Source of the DNA: an uncultured Candidatus Planktophila sp.
Lineage (GTDB): Bacteria > Actinomycetota > Actinomycetes > Nanopelagicales > Nanopelagicaceae
NCBI GenBank assembly: GCA_937975715.1
Contig: CALJUA010000113.1
Location: forward strand, 1-37,594
Direction of reading: 5' to 3'
DNA length: 37,594 nucleotides
Shown here: piece after piece, positions 24,568 through 33,163 of the stretch
Layout of the letters: each line of letters opens with the position of its first letter
Position numbering within the stretch: the stretch's first letter is position 1
Translations under genes and position numbers: made by a program
Notes under the pieces: model-generated
What the model was told of the DNA's origin: nothing
The model's database searches: none
The model's input: only the letters and a program-made list of their open reading frames with translations

Positions 24568-25533
24568 GTGAAGTTTAGGTTTAACAACTCAGCACTTTTG
24601 ATGAGGTTGACTAGCGTGCTGACCACGCTTTTTGGAATTTCAATATTTGTCTTTATCGTTCTTCGTGTAATCCCCGGCGACTCCATTACTGGTTCACTCG
24701 GCATTGAAACAGGCGCGCTCTCTGAAACACAGATTCAAGCTCTTCGTGAGTATTACGGAATTGATAAGTCACTCATCGGTCAATATCTATCGTGGATGAC
24801 TTCATTCTTGAGAGGCGATCTTGGATTTGCCTACTCCAACGGAGTCTCTGTTCTAGAGCTTACAAAAGCTGCTCTGCCCGTCACTATGGAACTTGCACTT
24901 GTCGGAACAGTTCTCGGAGTGATTATGGGAATCTCAGTAGGAATCTTCAGCGCAAGTAAGCCAGGAAGTATCCGTGACTTTGCTGGACAGTTCTTCGGAC
25001 TTCTCGCTCTAGCTATTCCAGGATTTGTTCTCAGCACTGCGCTGGTGACGATTATGGCCAATAAATTTCAATACTTTCCGAACGGCTTGGAATATATGAC
25101 CCCATGGCAGAACCTCAGCACTAACTTGCAGCAAATGCTCTTCCCTGGTTTGGTCTTAGGAATCGCCGTTGCTGCACCAGTGATGCGCACGACCCGATCA
25201 GCACTCCTTGAAACTGTTGATAAAGATTTTGTCCGCACTGCACACGGCAAGGGCGTTAAAGCTCGTACCGTTCAATTCAAGCATGTTCTTCGCAACTCGC
25301 TGATTCCAATTGTGACTATGACGGGTATTCAATTCGGCTATCTTCTCGGTGGCGCTGTGATTGTTGAAAAAATCTTCGCTCTTCCAGGAATGGGCCGACA
25401 AATTCTCGATGCAATCAATAAGCGCGAATACGCAACTGTTCAAAGCAGTGTCATGATTTTTGCAATTCTCTTTGTCACCATCAACCTTCTCACCGATCTT
25501 ATCTATCGCAAAATTGATCCAAGGATTAAATAA
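24568..25533 (+). CDS. Peptide ABC transporter permease (DppB type)
   Basis: A 321-aa membrane protein with six hydrophobic helices. The N-terminal FGISIFVFIVLRVIPGD is the classic DppB/OppB start, and the EAA loop reads TAHGKGVKARTVQFKHVLRNSLIP, followed by the IV-E-x-IF-x-LPGMG segment. It pairs with the next permease. The GTG start is preferred because the nearby ATG at 24551 runs into a stop after six codons. The stop overlaps the dppC start by one base. Confidence 0.9.
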   Translation: MKFRFNNSALLMRLTSVLTTLFGISIFVFIVLRVIPGDSITGSLGIETGALSETQIQALREYYGIDKSLIGQYLSWMTSFLRGDLGFAYSNGVSVLELTKAALPVTMELALVGTVLGVIMGISVGIFSASKPGSIRDFAGQFFGLLALAIPGFVLSTALVTIMANKFQYFPNGLEYMTPWQNLSTNLQQMLFPGLVLGIAVAAPVMRTTRSALLETVDKDFVRTAHGKGVKARTVQFKHVLRNSLIPIVTMTGIQFGYLLGGAVIVEKIFALPGMGRQILDAINKREYATVQSSVMIFAILFVTINLLTDLIYRKIDPRIK

Positions 25534-26384
25534 TGTCTACCGTAAAAGAAAAGAATTGGGTTAATTACTACTTCCAAAGCGTTAGCGGCATTGTAGGCGC
25601 TGTACTTATCCTCCTAGTGCTCATTGCTTCACTTGCATCTGCGTTTGGAATTCTTCCTCACGATCCACTAGAGCAGAACCCTGTTGATGCCCTTAAAGGC
25701 CCTTCAGGAACGTATTGGTTCGGTACAGATCAATTTGGTCGAGACATTTTCTCTCGCTGCTTAGATGGCGTACGACGTTCGATGACTGTTTCTATTACTG
25801 CGGTAACCATTGCAACGTTGGTAGGTGTTTTTCTCGGAGTTGTAGGAGGCTACTTCGGTAAAGCGCTCGATTCATTGGTAGTTCGTCTTAGTGACGTCAT
25901 CTTCGCCTTTCCAGCAATTCTTCTTGCTCTTGCAATCGTCAATAGCTTGGGAAATTCATGGATCGATACATCATTAGCGATTGCCGTTGTTTACACGCCG
26001 ATATTTATTCGTGTAGCTCGCGGACCTGTTCTATCTGTAAAAGAGATGGATTATGTGAAAGCGGTACGAATTCTTGGTTTCTCAACGCCACGTGCGATTT
26101 TTAGCCATGTACTTCCTAACGTGCTTCCTCCAATCTTGATTCAAGTTGCACTCTCGCTCTCATGGGCAATTCTCACCGAATCAGGCCTGAGCTTCCTTGG
26201 ACTTGGAACTCAGCCACCAGATGCATCTCTAGGACTGATGGTCTCTGAAGCTCAGCCACTGGCTGCATTTGCCTGGTGGTCGCTCGCATTTCCATCTATC
26301 TTGATCACCGTCATTGTTATCGGCTTGAACTTGGTGGGAGATGGGCTGCGAGATGCCCTTGACCCAGCGCGAAGGAGCTCATAA
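25533..26384 (+). CDS. Peptide ABC transporter permease (DppC type)
   Basis: A 283-aa permease with the DppC hallmarks: HWFGTDQ-like YWFGTDQFGRDIFSR after the first helix, the EAA-loop VKAVRILGFSTPRAIFSHVLPN, the SGLSFLGLG-x-QPP segment and the closing DGLRDALDPA. It forms the translocation pore with the DppB-type subunit. It overlaps both neighbours by one base (TAATG), showing tight translational coupling. Confidence 0.92.
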   Translation: MSTVKEKNWVNYYFQSVSGIVGAVLILLVLIASLASAFGILPHDPLEQNPVDALKGPSGTYWFGTDQFGRDIFSRCLDGVRRSMTVSITAVTIATLVGVFLGVVGGYFGKALDSLVVRLSDVIFAFPAILLALAIVNSLGNSWIDTSLAIAVVYTPIFIRVARGPVLSVKEMDYVKAVRILGFSTPRAIFSHVLPNVLPPILIQVALSLSWAILTESGLSFLGLGTQPPDASLGLMVSEAQPLAAFAWWSLAFPSILITVIVIGLNLVGDGLRDALDPARRSS

Positions 26385-27352
26385 TGACTACTCCACTGCT
26401 CTCTATTAAGAACCTTCAGGTTCAGACCTCACATGATCACAGAGCGCTCGTTAACGGAGTCTCTTTCGATATCTTGCCAGGTGAAGCCCTCGGTGTCGTT
26501 GGCGAAAGCGGATCAGGTAAAACGCTTACCGCACTCTCAATCCTCGGCTTACTTCCTCGCGGAGTAGAAATTGCATCGGGTGAGATTAATTATCACGGAA
26601 CAGATCTGGTATCTACCGATAGAGAAACTCTCAGAAATATTCGCGGAAATAAAATTTCAATGATGTACCAAGATCCAATGACTGCGCTCAATCCAGTCAT
26701 GAAACTTGGCGATCAATTACTAGAAGTTCTTGATTCTCATAAAGTTGATATCTCTGATCGCCAGAGCCACGTTATTGCGGCGCTGAAGGATGTGGGAATT
26801 CCAGATCCACAGAGAGCGATGGATAGCTATCCACATGAATTTTCCGGTGGAATGAGACAGCGCATCATTATCGCTATGGCGCTTCTGCTTTCGCCAGAAC
26901 TCATCATCGCCGATGAGCCAACAACGGCTCTCGACGTAACAATCCAGCAGCAGATTCTTGCTCTAGTTTCCGAAGAACGTCGCAAGCGCAAGATGTCGAT
27001 GTTATGGATTACTCACGATCTTGGAGTTGTCGCAAATCTCGTGGATAAAGTAATTGTGATGTATGCCGGTCGTATCGTCGAAAGTGGCACGACAGCAGAA
27101 ATCTTTAGCAATCCACAACATCCATACACAGCAGGTTTGCTCGCCTCACTTCCAAAGGCCTCGGACCGGAACCGCACACGTCTGGTTTCAATTCCTGGAA
27201 TTCCTCCAAAGCCTTGGTCTATTGGAAATAGCTGTGCCTTCGCTGATCGCTGCCAATTCGCAACTGAAAAGTGTAAAAATGAATTGCCAACTCTGAAGGA
27301 AAACTCAAAAACAGTGGCCGCATGCTTCAATTTGATTGGTGAGAAGAAATGA
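26384..27352 (+). CDS. Peptide ABC transporter ATPase (DppD type)
   Basis: A 322-aa ATPase with Walker A GESGSGKT (40-47), signature FSGGMRQR, Walker B LIIADEPTTALD and the H-loop WITHDLG. The C-terminal oligopeptide_HPY tail keeps its cysteines (CAFADRC...C...C), which in relatives can hold an iron-sulfur cluster. It pairs with DppF. It overlaps the dppF gene by 4 bp. Confidence 0.93.
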   Translation: MTTPLLSIKNLQVQTSHDHRALVNGVSFDILPGEALGVVGESGSGKTLTALSILGLLPRGVEIASGEINYHGTDLVSTDRETLRNIRGNKISMMYQDPMTALNPVMKLGDQLLEVLDSHKVDISDRQSHVIAALKDVGIPDPQRAMDSYPHEFSGGMRQRIIIAMALLLSPELIIADEPTTALDVTIQQQILALVSEERRKRKMSMLWITHDLGVVANLVDKVIVMYAGRIVESGTTAEIFSNPQHPYTAGLLASLPKASDRNRTRLVSIPGIPPKPWSIGNSCAFADRCQFATEKCKNELPTLKENSKTVAACFNLIGEKK

Positions 27353-28296
27353 CTCTTTTAATCTCTGAGGTAAAGAAGCAGTACAAAGGTCGTCTCTCAA
27401 AGACCCCTATCAATGCTCTCAACGGTATCGATTTCACTCTCGAGTCAGGCAAGACCCTTGGAATAGTCGGCGAGAGCGGATGTGGAAAGTCGACGCTGGC
27501 GCGAATGATTGTTGGCCTTGAATCTCCTACATCAGGCCAGGTTTCTTGGAACGGTGAAGGAATCTTCGATAAGACGAAGAACATCTTTAAGAAGAAACAC
27601 TCACGAATCCAGCTTGTTTTTCAAGATCCCTATTCATCGCTCAATCCTCGTCAGCGCATTGGTGATGCAATCGCTGAGGTTGTTTCAGTCCACAATCTTC
27701 GTCCGCAGAAGGAGATTGAAGGACGAGTACTCGAACTTCTCGGTGAGGTTGGTATTGCTGCCGATATGCGCAATCGATACCCACACCAGCTCTCAGGAGG
27801 TCAACGTCAACGCGTGAGCATTGCACGAGCTCTCGCTTCAGAGCCACAGTTACTCGTTCTCGATGAGCCAGTCTCGGCCCTTGATGTATCGGTTCGCGCA
27901 GAGGTTATGAACCTACTTATCGATCTGAGAGAGAAGCTTGGACTTACCTACATCTTCATCAGCCACGACCTTTCAATGATTCGTCATATCAGTGATGAAA
28001 TTGCTGTGATGTACCTAGGCAAGATTGTCGAGTATGGAACATGGGATGAAGTATTAGAGAACCCACTCCATCAATATACAAAGGCGCTCATTGCTGCGAT
28101 GCCCGATCACACAACATTTGGCAACTCTCGTGAGTACAAGTTGCTCTCAGGTGAAGTTCCAAACCCAGCAAATATGCCAACAGGTTGCGCTTTCCATATG
28201 CGCTGTTCGATTGCCACTCCAAGTTGCAGCGAAAACATTCAATCATTGCGCGACATTAGCGGTCGCCATTCAGTGGCTTGCCAAGAGGTGCGTTGA
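27349..28296 (+). CDS. Peptide ABC transporter ATPase (DppF type)
   Basis: A 315-aa ATPase with Walker A GESGCGKS (41-48), the FQDPYSSLNPRQRIG block characteristic of DppF/OppF, signature LSGGQRQRVSIARAL, Walker B LVLDEPVSALD and the H-loop FISHDLS. The Cys-bearing HPY tail (CAFHMRC...C...C) ends the protein. Its TGA shares a base with the anmK ATG, linking peptide uptake directly to anhydro-sugar metabolism in one transcript. Confidence 0.93.
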   Translation: MTLLISEVKKQYKGRLSKTPINALNGIDFTLESGKTLGIVGESGCGKSTLARMIVGLESPTSGQVSWNGEGIFDKTKNIFKKKHSRIQLVFQDPYSSLNPRQRIGDAIAEVVSVHNLRPQKEIEGRVLELLGEVGIAADMRNRYPHQLSGGQRQRVSIARALASEPQLLVLDEPVSALDVSVRAEVMNLLIDLREKLGLTYIFISHDLSMIRHISDEIAVMYLGKIVEYGTWDEVLENPLHQYTKALIAAMPDHTTFGNSREYKLLSGEVPNPANMPTGCAFHMRCSIATPSCSENIQSLRDISGRHSVACQEVR

Positions 28297-29465
28297 TGAA
28301 AATCATCGGAATGATTTCAGGAACATCCTTTGATGGAATCGACGTCGCTTGCTGTGACATCGTGCATGAGGATGGGGTGCTTACTGCGAAGGTAGAGGCA
28401 TTCGAAAGCTATCAATATAGTGACGACGCTTATCAACAGATATTTACCTGCATGCCACCACGTGAAATCACTATGGAACAAGTCTGTAAGTTAGACACAA
28501 TCGTGGGTAAAGAATTTGGTGATGCAGCAGCACGCATCTCAGAGAAGTATCACTTCAACCCTGATCTCATCGTCTCCCATGGGCAGACTCTCTTCCATTG
28601 GATTGATTCCAACGGCAAGGCACAGGGAACCCTTCAATTAGGTGAACCCACCTGGATTGCTCAGCGCACCGGAACCCTGACACTCTCCAATACGAGAGCC
28701 CGTGATGTTGCAGCTGGTGGCCAAGGTGCGCCGCTAGTAAGCGTTCTAGATCAATTATTGCTTGGCGATAGCCCTGTTCCTGTTGGAGCGCTTAACTTAG
28801 GTGGAATCTCTAACATCACTATCGCAGGTGGCGGTCAGACTCCGATTGCATACGACTGCGGACCAGCTAACGGTCTCATGGATGCCGCAATCTCTGCACA
28901 TAGTGGCGGAATGATTACTTACGATAAAGACGGTGCTGTAGCTCGTTCTGGAGTTATTGATCGAAAAATCCTCGACCAACTACTTGCGCATCCTTATTAC
29001 AAGCAGGCATGGCCTAAATCAACAGGTAAAGAGATTTTCCATTTGCCTTACATCATTGAACACTTTGGTGAAGTGCAGAGTTGGAACCTTCCCGACGTGA
29101 TGGCAACACTTCTCGAATTAACGGCGCAGACAGTCGCAGATGATGTGAAGAGACATGGTATCAAAAAGCTCTATGTTGCAGGTGGCGGAAGTGCTAATCC
29201 GTTCCAGATGGAGCGAATGAGCGCGCTCATTGCACCTTGCGAACTCCATTACATGGGTGAGCTTGGTATCGACCCACGTGAAAAAGAAGCTTTAGCTTTC
29301 GCTCTTATCGGTTTCCTCACTGCGCATGGCCTACCGGGTGCAATTCCATCCTGCACGGGAGCGGCAAGCGCTGAAATTCTGGGATCACTCACACCAGGAA
29401 AAGGTGCGATTTCTCTTCCCCAGCCAATTGCAAACTTTCCAGAGAAGTTGAAGATGGTTCGCTAA
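28296..29465 (+). CDS. anmK: Anhydro-N-acetylmuramic acid kinase
   Basis: AnmK opens the 1,6-anhydro ring and phosphorylates anhMurNAc to MurNAc-6-P, the substrate of MurQ. The 389-aa ASKHA-fold kinase has GMISGTSFDGIDVA (5-18), VSHGQTLFHW, the GAPLVSVLDQ loop, LGGISNIT, DCGPANGLMD and the GGGSANPFQM adenosine motif. All are diagnostic. ATG 28296 is preferred to the TTG 18 nt upstream because it begins at the first conserved strand and uses TGATG coupling to dppF. It is followed by a convergent GNAT gene with overlapping stops. Confidence 0.95.
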   Translation: MKIIGMISGTSFDGIDVACCDIVHEDGVLTAKVEAFESYQYSDDAYQQIFTCMPPREITMEQVCKLDTIVGKEFGDAAARISEKYHFNPDLIVSHGQTLFHWIDSNGKAQGTLQLGEPTWIAQRTGTLTLSNTRARDVAAGGQGAPLVSVLDQLLLGDSPVPVGALNLGGISNITIAGGGQTPIAYDCGPANGLMDAAISAHSGGMITYDKDGAVARSGVIDRKILDQLLAHPYYKQAWPKSTGKEIFHLPYIIEHFGEVQSWNLPDVMATLLELTAQTVADDVKRHGIKKLYVAGGGSANPFQMERMSALIAPCELHYMGELGIDPREKEALAFALIGFLTAHGLPGAIPSCTGAASAEILGSLTPGKGAISLPQPIANFPEKLKMVR

Positions 29466-29965
29466 ATGAGCGAGGCCGCAAGTTCAACCTCTACCTCTCC
29501 CCATGCAGGAGTGATGCGGTTGCGGCCAGTCGGTATGAATCCGAATTTTTCATATAGAGATCGAGCGGGACGATTCTTCTCAAAGACCCAGAGGGTTACC
29601 TTATTAAAGGAATCAGATTTAGCCATCGCTAGTACTTTCTCCATAATCAATTTTCCAATTCCGCGTCCAGAGAATTGGGGATCCACATATAGTGAAAAGA
29701 GATGGCTAGCATTCTCATCTTCACGCGAAGCTCCATATCGAAACACCGCAACAGGTATGGCGGAATCAAAGAGCAGATATGTCTTTAGTGAAGTGTCGGA
29801 AAAAGATTTACTCCACAGCGCTTTTGCTTCATCGGTATTCATCGAATCTCGAACATCAGCGGAAAGAATCTCTGAGTATGACTCTTTCCAGCATGCCAAG
29901 AAGACTTTTACTATCGAATCTAAATCTTCTTCACTAGCCAATCTAAAGTCCATAGATAGAACCAT
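29462..29965 (-). CDS. GNAT-family N-acetyltransferase
   Basis: About 167 aa with a full GNAT fold: FRLASEEDLDSIVK at the start, then LFSLYVDPQFSGRGIGKLIMEKVL with the acetyl-CoA loop (RGIGK) and the ARSLYEKFGF motif near the end. The substrate cannot be read from sequence. It lies on the opposite strand between anmK and the epimerase. The longest frame (to 30028) would run into the epimerase gene; the ATG at 29965 (or 29953) leaves the conserved domain intact and a 24-nt divergent gap. A role in amino-sugar or peptide acetylation is speculative. Confidence 0.85.
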   Translation of the reverse strand: MVLSMDFRLASEEDLDSIVKVFLACWKESYSEILSADVRDSMNTDEAKALWSKSFSDTSLKTYLLFDSAIPVAVFRYGASREDENASHLFSLYVDPQFSGRGIGKLIMEKVLAMAKSDSFNKVTLWVFEKNRPARSLYEKFGFIPTGRNRITPAWGEVEVELAASLI

Positions 29966-29989
29966 ACTCTCTGAGACTGAGTCGGCACA

Positions 29990-30958
29990 ATGATTACAAA
30001 AGTTGAAACTTCGATTAAAGAAGTTCATTTGAGAGAAACTTTCATAACAGCACTTCGTTCCGTTTCTGAATTTCCAGTTTTTCAGGTTGCTTTAACAGAT
30101 GAGAAAAATCGAGTCGGAATCGGTGAATGTGTTGCAACACCTGCAATTGTGGGGGATGACTTTGCGCAATTCAACGAGATATTCGATTCCGCAATACGCG
30201 GGCTATTGCTTACAAATAAGATTGAAGAAGTCCAATTGCTCAATGTCTGGCCGAGCCTTAAATCCGCTGTCGATTGTGCATACCGAGATCTCACCGCCGC
30301 TCATAACTCAGTCTCTGTAAAGACAGATGTAACGGTGCCCATCGCACCGATTGAAGAATTACCTTCAATAGTAAGGAACCGCTTAAGTGCAGGTTTCACA
30401 ACGCTGAAAGTGAAACTCGGCAAGGAAGACTCCAAAAGTAATTTTAAAAGAATAGTTGCAATTCATAATGCAGCTGAGGGCAATGCGGTACTACGAATAG
30501 ACCCCAATCAAGCGTGGACAGTAGAAGTAGCTCTCGCTTTTATTGAAGAGATAGATAAATCAGATATTTCACTGGAATATATAGAGCAACCGCTGCCTGC
30601 CAAGGACCTTGCAGGAATGAGAGAGATTCATAGAGCCAGTTCAATAAAAATCATGGCAGATGAGTCCTGTTTCACGCTTGACGATGCCAAGCGCCTGATT
30701 GATGACCAGATCTGCGATTACATCAATATTAAGCTACTTAAATCGGGAGGCATTACCCAGGCAGAGTTAATTGCACGTGAGTGCATCGATGCGGGTATGA
30801 ATATTTCTGTAGGAAGCATGATGGAGTCAGAGGAAGGGGTCCGCGCCTCCATCAACTTCGCCCATCAATATGCACCAGAAACCACACATGATTTAGATGC
30901 GGCGTGGTGGATCAAGGATTGTTCTTTGAATTATGAGAACGGGAGGGTCTGGTCATGA
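29990..30958 (+). CDS. L-Ala-D/L-Glu dipeptide epimerase (enolase superfamily)
   Basis: This enzyme epimerises murein-derived L-Ala-D-Glu to L-Ala-L-Glu so that normal dipeptidases can use it. The 322-aa protein has the muconate-lactonising-type residues: Lys140-x-Lys142, metal ligands Asp171, Glu199 and Asp224, and Lys248. The DLD motif (301-303) corresponds to the DxD that binds the dipeptide amino group. As I recall the Bacillus subtilis enzyme numbering (162, 191, 219, 244, 268, 321/323), every position differs by exactly 20. No Shine-Dalgarno is obvious before ATG 29990. It overlaps the next gene by ATGA. Confidence 0.88.
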   Translation: MITKVETSIKEVHLRETFITALRSVSEFPVFQVALTDEKNRVGIGECVATPAIVGDDFAQFNEIFDSAIRGLLLTNKIEEVQLLNVWPSLKSAVDCAYRDLTAAHNSVSVKTDVTVPIAPIEELPSIVRNRLSAGFTTLKVKLGKEDSKSNFKRIVAIHNAAEGNAVLRIDPNQAWTVEVALAFIEEIDKSDISLEYIEQPLPAKDLAGMREIHRASSIKIMADESCFTLDDAKRLIDDQICDYINIKLLKSGGITQAELIARECIDAGMNISVGSMMESEEGVRASINFAHQYAPETTHDLDAAWWIKDCSLNYENGRVWS

Positions 30959-31947
30959 TTCCCGGAAAAGTGGTTGGAATCTCAATACAGGGCGAGCGTT
31001 CCTTTGAAATTGTCGGCCTGCGCAATGAACACCAGCCTATGGAGCGAGACACTTCGTTTGATCTCGGCTCTGTAACGAAGATTCTTGCGACTACTTCGAT
31101 AATCATGAAAATGCTAAGTGCGAAGGAAATCAGACTCGATACCAAAGTCTCTGAAATCCTTCCAGAGTGGTCTCGAAGCGATAAGCGAGAAACCTCAATT
31201 GCAGATCTACTTGAACACCAGAGCGGTTTAAATGAGTGGAAACCGCTATACATCAGCCACACAAGTAGAGAGAGCGCTTTTACAGATATTGCAGAGAACC
31301 CACTTAAGTATTTACCGAGAAGTGGACGACACTACTCAGATTTAGGTTTTATCACCTTGGGTAGAGTAATTGAAAACGTGAAGAAGAGCACCTTAGATCT
31401 CATATTCAATGAGGAAATTGCTCGCCCTCTCAATTTAACAAAAACTCAATTCGCTTCACCTAAGAATCGAGAAAATGTTGCTGTCACTTCTCTCGGCGAT
31501 CGGATCGAGAAGGAGATGGTCGAAACACAGAAGCCATATCCGGTCAATGTCTTAAGTTCTGATTTCTCTCGGTGGAGAACCCACCGCCTTGAAGGTGAAG
31601 TTAATGATGGGAATGCGTTCCATCTCTTCAGCGGAATATCGGGCCATGCTGGTTTATTCTCCACGGTAGATGATCTGCTGACATATGGTGAAGCTCTCCT
31701 GGGCGCTAACGACTTCTTTGATACCGCCGTGGTCAATGAATTCATTACTCCTCAACGCGATGCGATGCAGGGTTACGGTTTTAGAAATTGGAACTCTGGA
31801 AAATATGTAGGACATACGGGCTTTCCGGGTATTGCACTTGCAATTGATTTCAAAGCTTCACGGGTTGTTGCTCTCATGGCGAATAGGCTTGTCGTTGAAG
31901 GCACCCCAACACCAACCGATCAGTTACTAGGGGAGTACCTCGCATGA
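30955..31947 (+). CDS. Cytoplasmic serine hydrolase of the beta-lactamase/PBP4-like fold (AmiE-like candidate)
   Basis: A 330-aa protein of the PF00144 family with the nucleophile motif SVTK (Ser39, Lys42), the YSD-L-G-F second motif and a C-terminal GHTGFPG (His-Thr-Gly, KTG equivalent). It has no signal peptide or membrane anchor, unlike true beta-lactamases and PBPs, so it acts inside the cell. The family includes esterases, D-aminopeptidases and the Bacillus MurNAc-L-Ala amidase AmiE (YbbE), which also sits beside murQ-murR. Removal of peptide from MurNAc is therefore the leading idea, by context only. It is coupled to both neighbours by ATGA overlaps. Confidence 0.75.
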   Translation: MIPGKVVGISIQGERSFEIVGLRNEHQPMERDTSFDLGSVTKILATTSIIMKMLSAKEIRLDTKVSEILPEWSRSDKRETSIADLLEHQSGLNEWKPLYISHTSRESAFTDIAENPLKYLPRSGRHYSDLGFITLGRVIENVKKSTLDLIFNEEIARPLNLTKTQFASPKNRENVAVTSLGDRIEKEMVETQKPYPVNVLSSDFSRWRTHRLEGEVNDGNAFHLFSGISGHAGLFSTVDDLLTYGEALLGANDFFDTAVVNEFITPQRDAMQGYGFRNWNSGKYVGHTGFPGIALAIDFKASRVVALMANRLVVEGTPTPTDQLLGEYLA

Positions 31948-33068
31948 TGAGTAATCGCAATTACCTTGGTATTACAGCTCTTTATAGCCTTATGGGTGTT
32001 ACAGCAGGAACCCTTGGCAGCCTTATGGTCTTGGTGCAGCGATCTTCTGGTGCATCACTCTCGCAGATTGGTTTCATGGTTTCGCTCTTTAGCTTGGGTT
32101 CTCTCATCGGAATAGCTCTATTTAATAGCTGGAGTTCCACATTAGTGGCAGGGAAAGTTGTACCTGCAGGATTCGGAACATTGATTGCTGGATATTTTTT
32201 TATCGTAAATTCATCCAACGCATCCATATCTCTGATGAGCAGCTTGATTCTTGGAATCGGTTTTGGAGTACTCGATTTAGGTTTGGCGCAGATAGTTACT
32301 CGTTCCAAGAATAATTCACCAGTAAAGACAAATATCTCCAATGCAATCTTTGGCCTTGGGGGAATAGCAGGATCAGCTTTTGTTGCACTCTTCGGCATTC
32401 AAGCGCTCAAGAATTTAACTTATCTCATTCTTGCTATTGGAGTTCTCGCTTCATATCTTTTAAGTGACAACAGTTGGAAGAGTCAAAAAGCAAGCAAGAA
32501 GATCTTTGACTTTGCTCCAAGAAAAGTTGTCCTGCCTACCCTTGCAGCTACCGGTATCTATGTCGCCCTAGAACTCTCTGCCGCTTCCTGGCTTCCATCG
32601 CTTGTCGAATCTCGGAACCAGAATGGAGAAGAAGGAGCAGCTGCAACTGCCCTCTTCTACGCACTCTTTACCGCTGGCCGCTTTATCGGTGCTTATCTTT
32701 CGAGAACGATGACAGCAGAGAAATTGATTCAGTTCTCACTTCTGCTAACTCTTCCACCTATCGCAATGGCGATCGTTATTGATGAGCCATCCATTTTTCT
32801 GATTGCGCTTACCGGGCTTTCACTAGGTCCAATCTTTGCCAACACAATGACATTTCTTGTGTCAGCAACCCCCGACAATCACGGCGCCTCAGCACTTGCT
32901 CTCTATGCATCGATGACAGGTTCGTTAATTCTCTTTCCTGTAATCGGAGTTGTAGTGGATGCCAGCACTGTCGGAAGTTTCCCCATCATTCTTCTGGTTC
33001 TTCTTCTCGCATCAACGCTTTTTTACAGAATTTCTTTCACTGCCAAGCGTGCAGGTGCGGTAGATTAG
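31944..33068 (+). CDS. MFS transporter
   Basis: A 374-aa major facilitator with about twelve hydrophobic helices and a short basic cytoplasmic linker (NSWKSQKASKK) midway. It opens with TAGTLGSLMVLVQRSSGASLSQIGFMVSLF, of the general fucose-permease/sugar-MFS style. No specificity motif is recognised. As the last gene of the epimerase-hydrolase-MFS set it may import muropeptides or anhydro-sugars, like AmpG, but it does not visibly resemble AmpG. The last codons and stop lie in a 22-bp sequence also found inside murQ. Confidence 0.75.
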   Translation: MMSNRNYLGITALYSLMGVTAGTLGSLMVLVQRSSGASLSQIGFMVSLFSLGSLIGIALFNSWSSTLVAGKVVPAGFGTLIAGYFFIVNSSNASISLMSSLILGIGFGVLDLGLAQIVTRSKNNSPVKTNISNAIFGLGGIAGSAFVALFGIQALKNLTYLILAIGVLASYLLSDNSWKSQKASKKIFDFAPRKVVLPTLAATGIYVALELSAASWLPSLVESRNQNGEEGAAATALFYALFTAGRFIGAYLSRTMTAEKLIQFSLLLTLPPIAMAIVIDEPSIFLIALTGLSLGPIFANTMTFLVSATPDNHGASALALYASMTGSLILFPVIGVVVDASTVGSFPIILLVLLLASTLFYRISFTAKRAGAVD

Positions 33069-33083
33069 TAACGAAAAGTTACA
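33062..33083 (+). repeat. 22-bp repeat, copy at the MFS stop
   Basis: Exact copy of murQ bases 21641-21662. Here it supplies the last bases and stop codon of the MFS gene and starts the 175-bp leader of the CUT1 operon. It is 31 nt upstream of a promoter that also resembles the murR promoter. Confidence 0.9.
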
Positions 33084-33113
33084 ACGAAGCCTATAAATCA
33101 CCTTAAAACATCC

Positions 33114-33143
33114 TTGACCTGAGCGTAAATAAGGCGATAGTTT
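33114..33143 (+). promoter_or_regulatory. Promoter of the CUT1 sugar transporter operon
   Basis: TTGACC (33114-33119) and TAGTTT (33138-33143) are 18 nt apart, followed by TCACC. The GGCGATA-G-TTTTCACC context nearly equals that of the murR promoter. The leader to the TTG start is about 95 nt and has no other gene. Confidence 0.55.
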
Positions 33144-33163
33144 TCACCACAAGTAATTTGTCC

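Noticed and set aside
29466..29993. 175-aa plus-strand open frame opposite the GNAT gene
   Set aside because: The minus strand encodes a clear GNAT fold with family motifs; the plus-strand product is low-complexity and unrecognisable.
30003..30028. TGAAACTT...AAGTTCA inverted repeat near the epimerase start as another MurR site
   Set aside because: It lies inside the coding sequence, has a different arm sequence and spacing, and has no promoter in the same arrangement.
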